Shown here: piece by piece, positions 9,213 through 17,606 of the stretch
How the letters are laid out: each line of letters begins with the position of its first letter
Numbering within the stretch: position 1 is the stretch's first letter
Assembly (NCBI RefSeq): GCF_000482505.1
Contig: NZ_AXVL01000023.1
Span: 1-60,789 of the forward strand
Direction: 5' to 3'
DNA from: Leptotrichia trevisanii DSM 22070
GTDB taxonomy: Bacteria > Fusobacteriota > Fusobacteriia > Fusobacteriales > Leptotrichiaceae
DNA length: 60,789 bases
Notes under the pieces: generated by a model
Databases searched by the model: none
The model's input: the letters and a program-made list of their open reading frames with translations, nothing else
What the model was told of the DNA's origin: nothing
Program-made: the position numbers and the translations under genes

Positions 9213-9376
9213 TTTTTTCCTTTCCTTAATTCAAATTCATTAATTTACAATTTTCAATTATATTTTTTAATTTTAAGTCTTTATTTGATATTATACTACA
9301 TATTTTTGAAATTTGCAGTATAATTTATAAATTTTTTCATTTGAAGTGTAAAAAGTTTAGAATGATTGTTTTTCAA

Positions 9377-10561
9377 TTAAGTTTTATCTTGAATAACCGC
9401 TTCAATTTCAATATAAATATCCCGCATTTCCCTATTAGTACGGCGATACTTAAACAGTGGCCCAATTATAGGGATTTTTGATAAAATTGGAATCCTTCTT
9501 ACAGTTTCCTTGCTCACATCCTGCTTTAATCCTCCAATAAATGTCGAGCCGCCATTATTCAATGTAATTGTTGTCTTAGTCTGATTCTTCTGTTTAGCTC
9601 CAGAAGAGGCATTATAGCTTGAAGTCAGCTTAAAGTTGCTTATTTCTGTATCAATTTTAAGCAATATTTTCTTTACTCCGTTAATTTTCCTGATTTCAGG
9701 GTTTATCCTAAAGACAATTCCGGCTTCCGAAAAAATTGGCTCCACATATTCAGTATCATTTTTTGTTGTCTTCTTTTCCCCAACCAATACTTCCTCTGTA
9801 ACCTTCAGTTCCCCTTCCTCATTTTCCATAATCATAAGTGTCGGCATAGCTTCAATCCGTATATCTCCATTTTCCTTCAGCAAGTTAAAATCTATTCCTA
9901 AAAATCGTCCTCCTTTTGAAAAAATTGATGCAACCGAAACTTCTCCATTCAAAAATTTTGCCACCAGATTATCCTTAGTCGCATTAGAGTTATTGCTATT
10001 TATGCTCCAGTCGATTCCAAGACGCTCAAACAGATTTGAACTTGTGTCAATTATAGTGCCCTTTATTATAACTTGCTCCTTTTCCTTATCCAGCGACTTT
10101 ATGATTCTCCTCATTTCCTCAACTTTGCTCTCATCTCCACTAAAAATTACCTTATTATCAATTCCAATCACTTCAAATCCAAAAAATCCATTAAGTGCCT
10201 CCGTAATATCCTTCACATTCCTGTATTCCAAGTCAACTTCCCCAGTTTTCTTTTTAACTTCCTTTACAGTCTGCTGTACATTATTCTTATTCTGCCCCTG
10301 GTTCTTATTTTCCTCTTTTCTATTTGCAGAATTATTATTTTTATTATCCTGCTTATTATTGCTTTTTCCTTTATTATCACTATTTTCCTTTTTTTCCGTC
10401 TGCACTTTCTTTGGGACTTCATAAATAAATATTTTTTTAGCGTTTTCCACATCACTCTTATTTACATAATCAGCCGTTTTCGCTCCAAAAATATTGCTCC
10501 AAGCAAACAAAATAACTAAAAACAAAATAATCGACAATCTAAAACCTCTCTTTTTTCCCAA
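9377..10561 (-). CDS. Secretin, GspD/PilQ family (short form)
   Basis: This is an outer-membrane secretin of about 394 residues. From a TTG start at 10561 (GGGGG ribosome site ~10 bases before) it reads MGKKRGFRLS and then a hydrophobic signal peptide. A long low-complexity Lys/Asn/Gln-rich linker (residues ~45-105) follows, then one N1-like domain and the secretin core with GSTFIGGLKQD and IPIIGPLFKYRRT near the end. Most secretins have several N-domains and exceed 600 residues, so this is a reduced form. An upstream in-frame TTG at 10582 is possible but poorly spaced. It is the last gene of the main pilus block. Confidence 0.8.
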   Translation of the reverse strand: MGKKRGFRLSIILFLVILFAWSNIFGAKTADYVNKSDVENAKKIFIYEVPKKVQTEKKENSDNKGKSNNKQDNKNNNSANRKEENKNQGQNKNNVQQTVKEVKKKTGEVDLEYRNVKDITEALNGFFGFEVIGIDNKVIFSGDESKVEEMRRIIKSLDKEKEQVIIKGTIIDTSSNLFERLGIDWSINSNNSNATKDNLVAKFLNGEVSVASIFSKGGRFLGIDFNLLKENGDIRIEAMPTLMIMENEEGELKVTEEVLVGEKKTTKNDTEYVEPIFSEAGIVFRINPEIRKINGVKKILLKIDTEISNFKLTSSYNASSGAKQKNQTKTTITLNNGGSTFIGGLKQDVSKETVRRIPILSKIPIIGPLFKYRRTNREMRDIYIEIEAVIQDKT

Positions 10562-10590
10562 AACCGCAATTCCCCCTTTCAAACATTAAT

Positions 10591-11157
10591 CTATACAATT
10601 TTCTTCCTATTTTCAACACTAATCTTCCTTTTATCTGAAACCTTTTCTATAAAGCCAAGTGAAATTTTAAATCCATCACTCGTAAGCTCCATAAACATTT
10701 TAGAAGTATCAATATATTTCCTGCTTTTATTCACAAAATAAATAAATTTCCCAAAATCATTAAGGCTTCCGTACATTGTAAAATGAATATATTTAAGTCT
10801 GTACCCATTCCGTTCCCAGACATTTTCCGACTTTGAAATTTCCTTCATTTTCAGTCCACTGTCATGCGAAAACACATAAATCATCTTTTTAAATTCAGAT
10901 TCATTTTTTATCGACAAAAACGATAATCTTTGCGTCAATGCCAATATTTGATTATACTCCCCCATAATTCTTTCTTTCTCTGAATTTTTCTCCTCAACCA
11001 CATCCACAATCTTACTTTCCAGATTCCTTTTACTCTCAATCAAAATTTTCCTGTTATTCAAAACTTCCTTATACTTTCCATACTTTTTATTAATATTCAC
11101 CATCATAAAAACAATCCCAGCCAAAAGTATTAATATTTTTAAATTCAATTTTATCAT
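10591..11157 (-). CDS. PilO/GspM-like inner-membrane alignment protein
   Basis: The 188-residue protein has one N-terminal transmembrane helix (residues ~5-22), then a charged coiled-coil-like segment (25-80) and a small alpha/beta domain. That is the layout of PilO/GspM. Sequence identity to known members is not obvious, so the call rests on architecture and on its place between the PilN/GspL-like gene and the secretin gene. In pilus and type II systems this subunit links the inner-membrane platform to the secretin. The secretin start is 29 bases downstream, so the two are probably cotranscribed. Confidence 0.55.
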   Translation of the reverse strand: MIKLNLKILILLAGIVFMMVNINKKYGKYKEVLNNRKILIESKRNLESKIVDVVEEKNSEKERIMGEYNQILALTQRLSFLSIKNESEFKKMIYVFSHDSGLKMKEISKSENVWERNGYRLKYIHFTMYGSLNDFGKFIYFVNKSRKYIDTSKMFMELTSDGFKISLGFIEKVSDKRKISVENRKKIV

Positions 11158-11254
11158 TTTATTTCTTCCTATTTTTTTTATTCAATCAAAAAAACTTCAA
11201 GTTTCGATTATTTATCTAAAATCCTAAATCTACTTAATTTTTACACATTTCATT

Positions 11255-12676
11255 TTAAAAAGATTCAACCACATATTCAAAAACAGTCGCTGTATCATTA
11301 TCCTTCAAATACCCCAATTCAGAACTTGGATATTTTCTCAAAATATTATTCTCAAATCTCTCAAAATTATTAAAATTCTCCATCTCCCCTTGCACAGTCC
11401 ACTTTGCATTCTCATAATTAATTTTTGTATAATCAATACCATTTTTACTATTTTCAACTAAAAATTTTATAACCGAATAATATTCTCTCCTTTTTATCGC
11501 TCCATCAATTTCACGAAGTGTGACAAGCTCCTTCGAATAATCTGGAATTTCCTCAGCCTTTTTCTTCAAATAATCCTTTTCCAGCGTTTTTATCTCCTTC
11601 TGAATAATCTCATTTTCCACAGTTTTTTTCTGAAGCGGAATCGAATTATAAATCAAAAAATATGCAATGATAAAAATTCCAACAATAACAACATCCGAAA
11701 GTTTTATATTTTTTACACTCTCCTTATCAAAAATCGCCATTTTCTTCATAAAATCAGGATTATCCGAAAGCTCCGCCCCTGCAAATACAACTTTTACATC
11801 ATTTTCCCCACTTCCAACAACCGTCATATCTCCAAAATCAAAGTTTTCAACATCATCCACATCCTCAATTTTCAGTTCAATTTTTTCCAGCTCGACAATT
11901 TTCTCATCCGCAATCAAGATTCTAAGGCTACTTTCTTCCCCAATCTGCAAAATCTCAATTCTATCGCCTTTATTCCCTGATTTTACACCATTGTCAAAAA
12001 ATCCCCAATTATCGCTACTCTTCTCATTTATATCAATTTCCTCTATTTCACCAAAATTTCTATCTATATTTGAATTTTTTATAATTCCTGTTTCCTGAAC
12101 ACCTTCCACAGCTCCTGTCGCATTCTGAAAATTTTCTTGATGTTTAAAAAAATCATCGTTATTTTCAAAATTTTTATCAAAGTTTTCATTCTGACTAATT
12201 TCAAAAGTTCTATCCCTATAATAACTGTAAACAGCATCAAAATCTATTTTTAATTCCGAAATAACCATCTGATATTTTTTTAAACAATTCTTTACTTTAG
12301 TAATTTCCCTTTTATCCAAATAAATATCCAAAAACTGATTTTCCAAATGATTTATAACCAATTTTCTATTCACAAAACTAATCTTTTTCTTAAAAATTTC
12401 CGAAATATCTTCCAATTTTATAGATTTTTTTCCTAAATTTTCAACATCATTTTCCTTTTTATCAGATTTTTCCACATTTTCTCCAAAATTACCAAATAAA
12501 AAATATGAAAAATGTAAAATCACAGCCGCTTTCATATTTTTTTCAAACTGATTTTCCTCAAAAAACGACTCTAAAGCCATTTCCAGTTCCTGATTTTCAA
12601 AAAAATATATTTCTTCGTTAAAATATATATAAATTTTATTTTTACTTCTTATATATATTTTTATTTTTTCTCCCAT
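11255..12676 (-). CDS. GspL/PilM-PilN-like assembly protein
   Basis: The protein has ~473 residues: a long cytoplasmic part rich in Glu, Asp and Asn, one transmembrane helix near residues 325-348 (VVIVGIFIIAYFLIYN) and a C-terminal coiled coil plus small domain of PilN type (WTVQGEMENFNNFERFENN). This matches GspL, or a PilM-like domain fused to PilN. The cytoplasmic half is poorly conserved and no clear ATPase motif is visible. The ATG at 12676 is preferred over the adjacent GTG because of spacing from AAAGGGGG. A role as the cytoplasmic bridge to the missing ATPase is inferred. Confidence 0.55.
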   Translation of the reverse strand: MGEKIKIYIRSKNKIYIYFNEEIYFFENQELEMALESFFEENQFEKNMKAAVILHFSYFLFGNFGENVEKSDKKENDVENLGKKSIKLEDISEIFKKKISFVNRKLVINHLENQFLDIYLDKREITKVKNCLKKYQMVISELKIDFDAVYSYYRDRTFEISQNENFDKNFENNDDFFKHQENFQNATGAVEGVQETGIIKNSNIDRNFGEIEEIDINEKSSDNWGFFDNGVKSGNKGDRIEILQIGEESSLRILIADEKIVELEKIELKIEDVDDVENFDFGDMTVVGSGENDVKVVFAGAELSDNPDFMKKMAIFDKESVKNIKLSDVVIVGIFIIAYFLIYNSIPLQKKTVENEIIQKEIKTLEKDYLKKKAEEIPDYSKELVTLREIDGAIKRREYYSVIKFLVENSKNGIDYTKINYENAKWTVQGEMENFNNFERFENNILRKYPSSELGYLKDNDTATVFEYVVESF

Positions 12677-12728
12677 CACTCCCCCTTTATTATTTTATTT
12701 TATTTCTAATATTCCATTTTGAACAGTT

Positions 12729-13328
12729 TTATAAAAAACCTGATTCCAAAACCCTCATTTCTATTTCCAGCGGACTCAATCTCCCAAACTCTATCTTTTC
12801 CTGAAACAATATCTCTTCATTCAAAATTTTCCTTGCAAAAATAACTTTCAATTCACTATAAACCTTATTTTCTTCAAGTGGTAATGAATATTCATTATCA
12901 CTGCTATCCCTTATTAACTTAACCTTGTAATTCCCAACACTTTCAGTATCTTTTGCTAAAAAAATCAAATTTTTTATCTCAACAGCTTGCCCATTTTTTT
13001 TTAAAGCACTATCAAAATATCGCTCTCTCCTATCTAACGAAACCGTATTCCCATCAAATAAAATCCCTTTATTCAAAATTCGTTCTACATTCTGATTTTC
13101 CTTCTGTATCAAAAATTTCTTCTCAACATTATTTTCCTTTTGGCTTTTCAAAAACACCATTTCCTTTTTTTGTCGCACATAGTAAGCAAAATTAATTGAA
13201 AATGCTGAAATTATTGACAAAATTACCAAAACATAAACAAGGCTAGCTCCCTCATTTCTTTTTTTTATATTCTTATTTTTTCCTCCAAGTTTTATATTTT
13301 TCAATAACCTAAAATATCTATTTCTCAT
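12729..13328 (-). CDS. Minor pseudopilin, GspK/PilX-like
   Basis: A long basic leader ends KKRNEG, followed by the hydrophobic helix ASLVYVLVILSIISAFSINFAYYV. Cleavage would occur after the Gly. Position +5 is Tyr instead of Glu, which is the usual state for GspK, the tip subunit of type II pseudopili. The rest (~160 residues) has no recognised domain. The ATG at 13328 has GAGG nine bases before it; an earlier TTG at 13343 is also in frame. Only a single base separates the ORF end of the next upstream pseudopilin gene from that TTG. Confidence 0.65.
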   Translation of the reverse strand: MRNRYFRLLKNIKLGGKNKNIKKRNEGASLVYVLVILSIISAFSINFAYYVRQKKEMVFLKSQKENNVEKKFLIQKENQNVERILNKGILFDGNTVSLDRRERYFDSALKKNGQAVEIKNLIFLAKDTESVGNYKVKLIRDSSDNEYSLPLEENKVYSELKVIFARKILNEEILFQEKIEFGRLSPLEIEMRVLESGFL

Positions 13329-13344
13329 TATCCAAAACCTCAAT

Positions 13345-13803
13345 TTAAATTCTCACAGCCCTAACACTATCATTTCTATTACTATTTAACTTAATAATCA
13401 GTAATTCCCCCACTTTCTCAAACCTTGCCTCACGAAATTTCCCAACTTCAACCCTGCTTCCAAACTTTCTTAAATTTTCAGCATCTGAAATATATAATTT
13501 TCCTTTATCAAATTCAATTTTGTAAAAAATCTCATTCAATTTAAAAACTATTTTATTTTCTTTAACAAAAATGTTATTATTCTCTCCCTCATAAGAAAAT
13601 CCCTGAATATCTCTATTCTTTATATCCAAAACAATTTTATCCATTGAAAAATATATTTTCTCATACATTTTCTGATTATCCTTCTTTGCCTTTTCCACAA
13701 TAACTGCACGTTTTAAGAACACAGAAACTATGAATACAAGAACAGAAAATATAAACATACTTATTAATATTTCGACTAATAAATATCCTTCTCTTTTTTT
13801 CAT
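13345..13803 (-). CDS. Minor pseudopilin, GspJ/PilW-like
   Basis: The 152-residue protein starts MKKREG followed by YLLVEILISMFIFSVLVFIVSVF. This is a classic class III prepilin signal with Gly at -1 and Glu at +5. The mature region (~146 residues) has no named domain. Its position second among three minor pseudopilins, and the DKIVLDIKN segment after the helix, fit GspJ/PilW. Prepilin peptidase, encoded three genes upstream, would remove the six-residue leader at the inner membrane. It lies in a tight operon with its neighbours. Confidence 0.7.
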   Translation of the reverse strand: MKKREGYLLVEILISMFIFSVLVFIVSVFLKRAVIVEKAKKDNQKMYEKIYFSMDKIVLDIKNRDIQGFSYEGENNNIFVKENKIVFKLNEIFYKIEFDKGKLYISDAENLRKFGSRVEVGKFREARFEKVGELLIIKLNSNRNDSVRAVRI

Positions 13804-13829
13804 TTATTTTCCTCCTACAAACTAATTTT

Positions 13830-14288
13830 TTAACTGCTTTCATCAATATTTGGAAAATAATAATCCTTTATTTTATCAATATTTATTTCAAAAATATATT
13901 CTTTCTGTCCAAACTCATTCATAAAATACCCATCCGTCCTCTTTATTTCCACATTTATTTTATCTTCCTGAAACTTTCCCCTTTTATCTCGTTTTTGTTC
14001 CAAATTTTTTAAAACTTGATATTTTTTCTCAACTGCAAATCTATTATAAAAATCCTCCACTTTTGAAATCTCATATTTCCCAATAAAATTTACAATTTCA
14101 ATATATTTTTTTGCCTTTAATATTTCAGCCATATTTTCAATATTTACATTCTTTTCATTTAAATTATCGACTTTAATATCTGTTTTAAATGTCTGTAAAA
14201 ATAAATTTGCAACTGACACAATGATAACTGTTACAAAAAACATCGAAATCAAACTCTCAATTAATGTTTCTCCACTATTCCTTCTCAT
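13830..14288 (-). CDS. Minor pseudopilin, GspI/PilV-like
   Basis: The 152-residue protein begins MRRNSG followed by ETLIESLISMFFVTVIIVSVANLFLQ, a prepilin signal with Gly at -1 and Glu at +5. Short leaders of this type are typical of GspI/PilV. The mature part is polar and ends close to the start of the next pseudopilin gene (26-base gap). The gene begins 14 bases after the prepilin peptidase stop, so it is part of the same transcript. Confidence 0.7.
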   Translation of the reverse strand: MRRNSGETLIESLISMFFVTVIIVSVANLFLQTFKTDIKVDNLNEKNVNIENMAEILKAKKYIEIVNFIGKYEISKVEDFYNRFAVEKKYQVLKNLEQKRDKRGKFQEDKINVEIKRTDGYFMNEFGQKEYIFEINIDKIKDYYFPNIDESS

Positions 14289-14302
14289 TTTTTCCCCAAC
14301 TT

Positions 14303-14749
14303 TTATTTGCCAAAAATCTCAAAAACAACATAACTTACGATGATAAACGGTGCAAATGGTATATATTCGTACTTTTTCCACTTTTTCAAAAATAAAAATA
14401 AAAAAGCAACTATTCCAGAAAAGATATACAAAATCATATAAAAATTTACAATCTTCTCCACTCCAAAATATCCCAAAATACCACCAATCCCCATCATCAG
14501 CTTCACATCCCCAAAGCCTATCAGCGTTTTTCCAAAATAATCTTCCAGAATATAAAGCACTATCATTGGCATTGAATAAGCACAAATTCCCAAATAATAA
14601 CCTTCTAAATTGGTATTTTCAATTGCTGATATTAATCCTAATACAAGTAAAATAACAAAACTTTCTTCAGGAATAATCCTTTTTTTCAAATCAATCCAGA
14701 TAATTCTAAAAAAAATACAATATTTCACAATTTCAAGCACAATATTCAT
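14303..14749 (-). CDS. Prepilin peptidase (A24 aspartic protease), minimal form
   Basis: This 148-residue polytopic membrane protease shows both catalytic aspartates: one in RIIWIDLKKRIIP near residue 20 and one in the GxGD-type motif LIGFGDVKLMMGIGG near 75. Standard PilD/GspO enzymes have ~250-290 residues and an N-terminal domain that N-methylates the pilin. That domain is absent, so this enzyme probably only cleaves, as in archaeal and some Gram-positive A24 proteases. Its ATG shares one base with the pilin stop (TAATG), a sign of translational coupling. Confidence 0.85.
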   Translation of the reverse strand: MNIVLEIVKYCIFFRIIWIDLKKRIIPEESFVILLVLGLISAIENTNLEGYYLGICAYSMPMIVLYILEDYFGKTLIGFGDVKLMMGIGGILGYFGVEKIVNFYMILYIFSGIVAFLFLFLKKWKKYEYIPFAPFIIVSYVVFEIFGK

Positions 14750-15198
14750 TATTTCCTAATTTCTTCCCCCGCAAATGCCTTACTTCCTGCAGATACTTTG
14801 GCAAAAACCTCTCCATCCTGATAAACTACATTTCCTTCAATATTTCCAATCTTAAATTTCCCGTTGCTGTCCAACCCTATTCCAAGTTTATTGAGATTTC
14901 CATGCTCTGTTAAAATATCCTGTAAATTCTTAGGTGCATCTCCGCCATGATCAATGCTCCAAGAAGTTGTAGTATTATTAAGTTCCGCAACTGCTCCAAT
15001 TACCTTGCTTCTATTCGCCTTATTTAAATACTTCCCAACTTGTGGCACTGCAATTGCCGATATTATTGTAATAATTGCTACTACCAGTATCACCTCTACG
15101 AGCGTAAACCCTTTTTCCCTATCCTTTAATTCTTTGATTTTCTCCTTTCTTTTCATTTTTTCAATTTTACTTTTTTCTTTTTTTGAAACCTTATCCAT
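14749..15198 (-). CDS. Major pseudopilin, GspG/PilA-like, long leader
   Basis: The 149-residue protein has a 30-residue Lys/Glu-rich leader ending REKG, then FTLVEVILVVAIITIISAIAVPQVGKY with Glu at +5, the N-terminal helix of type IV pilins and GspG. The mature part (~119 residues) carries ELNNTTTSWSIDHGGDAPKNLQDIL, the usual GspG-like spacing after the helix. The leader is unusually long, but the ATG at 15198 has a well-placed GAGGTGG site and is the best start. This is the first gene of the pilus operon, behind a strong promoter at 15237-15265. Confidence 0.85.
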   Translation of the reverse strand: MDKVSKKEKSKIEKMKRKEKIKELKDREKGFTLVEVILVVAIITIISAIAVPQVGKYLNKANRSKVIGAVAELNNTTTSWSIDHGGDAPKNLQDILTEHGNLNKLGIGLDSNGKFKIGNIEGNVVYQDGEVFAKVSAGSKAFAGEEIRK

Positions 15199-15236
15199 AA
15201 TTACCCACCTCTTTTTATTTAATTTTTATTTAATAA

Positions 15237-15265
15237 TTTATACTATATTTTTAAATAAAAGTCAA
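15237..15265 (-). promoter_or_regulatory. Promoter of the pilus/secretion operon
   Basis: On the minus strand TTGACT (15260-15265) precedes TATAAA (15237-15242) with 17 bases between. Start of transcription would be near 15230, about 30 bases before the pseudopilin ATG. Confidence 0.65.
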
Positions 15266-15326
15266 TACATAAATTAAATTATTTTAAAAAAATATTAAAT
15301 TTTTTATAAGTTATAGTTTTTTTGCA

Positions 15327-15372
15327 TAAAAAAAGACTGTATTTAGAAATTTACTTCCAAGCCAGCCTTTTC
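15327..15372 (-). terminator. Intrinsic terminator, copy 1 of a repeated hairpin
   Basis: The minus strand has a hairpin made by AAAGGCTGGC and a complementary arm ending AGTCTTTTTTT. It follows the small lipoprotein gene at 15400. About 45 bases are almost identical to the terminator at 15934-15980, including the loop, so the unit has been duplicated. Confidence 0.6.
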
Positions 15373-15399
15373 ACATTCACATACTATATTTTTTAATCT

Positions 15400-15549
15400 T
15401 TACCTATTATAATGATAACCTGAATATTCACAATGATTTCTTTCATCGCAAATTTTTCTATTCCCTACAGTATTTGATAACTCAACGCACCCGACAATAA
15501 ATAATAGAAATATTACTGTGATAATTAAAAATTTAATAATATTTTTCAT
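15400..15549 (-). CDS. Small lipoprotein, 49 residues
   Basis: A short gene starts with ATG at 15549, seven bases after GGAGA. The product has a basic MKNIIK start, a hydrophobic stretch and the lipobox FIVGC with Cys at residue 21, so it is a predicted lipoprotein. The mature peptide is only 29 residues and holds two further cysteines (in RKICDERNHCEYS), which could form a disulfide. It resembles the next gene upstream in size class and cysteine spacing. Function is unknown; the pair could be bacteriocin-release or entericidin-like peptides, but nothing proves it. Confidence 0.65.
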   Translation of the reverse strand: MKNIIKFLIITVIFLLFIVGCVELSNTVGNRKICDERNHCEYSGYHYNR

Positions 15550-15578
15550 AAAATTCTCCTTTTTTATTTGTAATATAA

Positions 15579-15806
15579 TTAATAAGGTTTTTCACTACAT
15601 TCTACAATTTCTCCACTTGAATCTCTTATACAATGTGGTCTTTTATCATAACATTTATAATTACCGTATCTATCGTAATCACAAGTACGCCCTCTTAACT
15701 CCCTACCTCTATTATATTTTGCCCATTCCTTTGGACTAAAAAGTTCACACGAAGCCACACTCAACATTAAAGAACCTAAGAACAACACTTTGAGTAAATT
15801 TTTCAT
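15579..15806 (-). CDS. Small cysteine-rich lipoprotein, 75 residues
   Basis: The product begins MKNLLKVLFLGSLMLSVASC, a clean lipoprotein signal with the lipidated Cys at residue 20. The mature part is short, basic and aromatic, with four more cysteines (TCDYDRYGNYKCYDKRPHCIRD ... VECSE spans residues ~41-71). The Tyr/Arg/Cys-rich body suggests a compact disulfide-bonded periplasmic peptide. AGGAGGAATTGGT precedes the ATG. It lies 29 bases upstream of the 49-residue lipoprotein gene, so the two form a small operon. I recognise no family. Confidence 0.7.
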   Translation of the reverse strand: MKNLLKVLFLGSLMLSVASCELFSPKEWAKYNRGRELRGRTCDYDRYGNYKCYDKRPHCIRDSSGEIVECSEKPY

Positions 15807-15933
15807 ACCAATTCCTCCTAAAGTTTATAAAATTTTTATATTTTTCTTTTATTATAGTGTAACTTATATTTTTGATATTCTGATTTTAATTTCCTTATCT
15901 ATTTTTTTTTTTTTTTTGATTAGAAGTTCATTA

Positions 15934-15980
15934 TAAAAAAAGACTGTACCTAGAAATTTACTTCCAAGTCAGTCTTTTTC
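15934..15980 (-). terminator. Intrinsic terminator, copy 2 of a repeated hairpin
   Basis: On the minus strand AAAAAGACTG and CAGTCTTTTTT form a stem around a ~25-base loop, with a run of U after it. It is placed 76 bases after the fabD stop. It is nearly the same sequence as 15327-15372. Confidence 0.7.
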
Positions 15981-16055
15981 ACCCTTTTCTTATTTTTAAA
16001 ATTTTAATTTTTTTATATTTACAAAACAAAGTTTTTCTAAAAGAAAAAGTATTTA

Positions 16056-16967
16056 TTAATCTATTAAATCTGATAAATTTTCAACATTTTCAATATTAAT
16101 AACTTCAATTTCTTTATTAATTTTCTTAATTAGTCCTGCTAATACTTTTCCAGGTCCGATTTCATAAATTTTTGTAACCCCATTTTCAGCTAGTTTATTT
16201 ATCGTGTCAACCCATTTTACTGGTCCAAATGTCTGATTATACAGTTCATTTTGAATTTCATCAGCAGAATTTAAAATGTTTGATGTGGTATTTGCAACAA
16301 TCGGAGTTACTGGATTATTCCAAGTGTAATTTTCAAATTCTTTTTTCAAAATTTCTGCAACAGGTTTCATCAATGATGAATGAAAAGGCCCTGAAACTGC
16401 TAGAGGCAATGCTCTTCTTGCTCCTTTTTCCTTAAACAGTTCAAGATTTTTTTCAATTACTTCTTTCTCTCCGGCAATAACAGTCTGTTTTGGCTCATTA
16501 TAATTTACTGCTTCCACAATTCCATCAATTTCACCACATATATTTTCCACATCTTCTGCACTAAGCCCCAATATTGCAGCCATTCCACCGTCAATATTGG
16601 CACTGCTCATTATTTCCCCTCTTTTTGAAATCAATTTTAATGTGTCAATTTCACTTAAAACTCCAGCTGCATATAAAGAGCTGTATTCTCCCAAACTGTG
16701 TCCAGCCACAAAATCAGCATTTATACCTTTTTCTTTCAATAATTTTGTTAAAACAACTGAAAATAGTGCAATCGCAGGCTGTGCATATTTCGTATTTTTC
16801 AGTTCCTCATCAGTTCCTTCAAAAATAACTTTTTTCACATCTTCATTATTTTTAAAAATCTCGTCAATTAATTTTTTATTCTCATCAGTCAATTCATCAT
16901 ATAATTTTTTCCCCATTCCAGCATATTGAGTCCCTTGCCCTGGGAATACAAAAGCAATTTTTGACAT
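16056..16967 (-). CDS. fabD: Malonyl-CoA:ACP transacylase
   Basis: The 303-residue enzyme loads malonyl groups from CoA onto acyl carrier protein for fatty-acid synthesis. It shows the N-terminal FPGQGTQYAGMG, the nucleophile elbow GHSLGEYSSL (Ser near residue 92) and the catalytic His in SGPFHSSLM near residue 200. Length is usual for FabD. It lies in the fabD - membrane protein - fabH - rpmF cluster on one strand. A terminator follows, so acpP and fabG are not immediately downstream as they often are. Confidence 0.92.
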   Translation of the reverse strand: MSKIAFVFPGQGTQYAGMGKKLYDELTDENKKLIDEIFKNNEDVKKVIFEGTDEELKNTKYAQPAIALFSVVLTKLLKEKGINADFVAGHSLGEYSSLYAAGVLSEIDTLKLISKRGEIMSSANIDGGMAAILGLSAEDVENICGEIDGIVEAVNYNEPKQTVIAGEKEVIEKNLELFKEKGARRALPLAVSGPFHSSLMKPVAEILKKEFENYTWNNPVTPIVANTTSNILNSADEIQNELYNQTFGPVKWVDTINKLAENGVTKIYEIGPGKVLAGLIKKINKEIEVINIENVENLSDLID

Positions 16968-17132
16968 AAAATTCTCCTCTTATTTTCATATTTTTTAATA
17001 TAATAAAATCATTCATTCCAATTTTACTTAATCCTTAAAATTAACTTATTTTAATTTTGAAAAAATTCAAGTAATCTCAAAATTTTGTATCAAAATTTTA
17101 ATTAAAATCTATAATTTCAAATTCTAAAATAT

Positions 17133-17498
17133 TTATTTTTTTATTTCTTCGGCATCTACTATTTCTTCATCTTTTGATTCTTTAGTTTTTTTACTGTTAA
17201 ATTTAGTTAATTGCTTCTTATCAACAACTTCCTTTATTCCAAGTCCAACAACAGCCAGTCCAAAAATTAATGGAAGTACAAATAATGGTAATCCTTCCCA
17301 CACATAACTTGTAACATACAGATAAACTCCTACGCAAAGAAAAATCCAACCATGTTTTTTCTTCTTAACAAGAAAATAAGCTCCCACAAGAATCATTACA
17401 ACCTGATAATTAACAATATATTTCATAATATCCTCAGGTATAAATTTAAATAAACTTAAAACAACTATTACCAGTCCCCAAAATATTTTTGAATTCAT
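17133..17498 (-). CDS. Small membrane protein, LiaF-TM-like
   Basis: The 121-residue protein has about four transmembrane helices (near 5-18, 28-44, 49-66 and 70-88) and a charged Lys/Glu-rich cytoplasmic tail. The helix pattern with short loops resembles the transmembrane part of LiaF/LiaI-type or DUF5668 proteins, but no signature is decisive. It sits between fabH and fabD, separated from them by gaps of 108 and 165 bases, so cotranscription is possible. Function is unknown. Confidence 0.55.
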   Translation of the reverse strand: MNSKIFWGLVIVVLSLFKFIPEDIMKYIVNYQVVMILVGAYFLVKKKKHGWIFLCVGVYLYVTSYVWEGLPLFVLPLIFGLAVVGLGIKEVVDKKQLTKFNSKKTKESKDEEIVDAEEIKK

Positions 17499-17606
17499 AA
17501 TTTTCCTCCTATAATTTTATATTTTTAATTTTTTTATTCTTCTTGCCTTTCTCAATTTTTTTTACAAAAAATTTTAACTTTCAGCTATACAAATTTAATT
17601 TTACAA

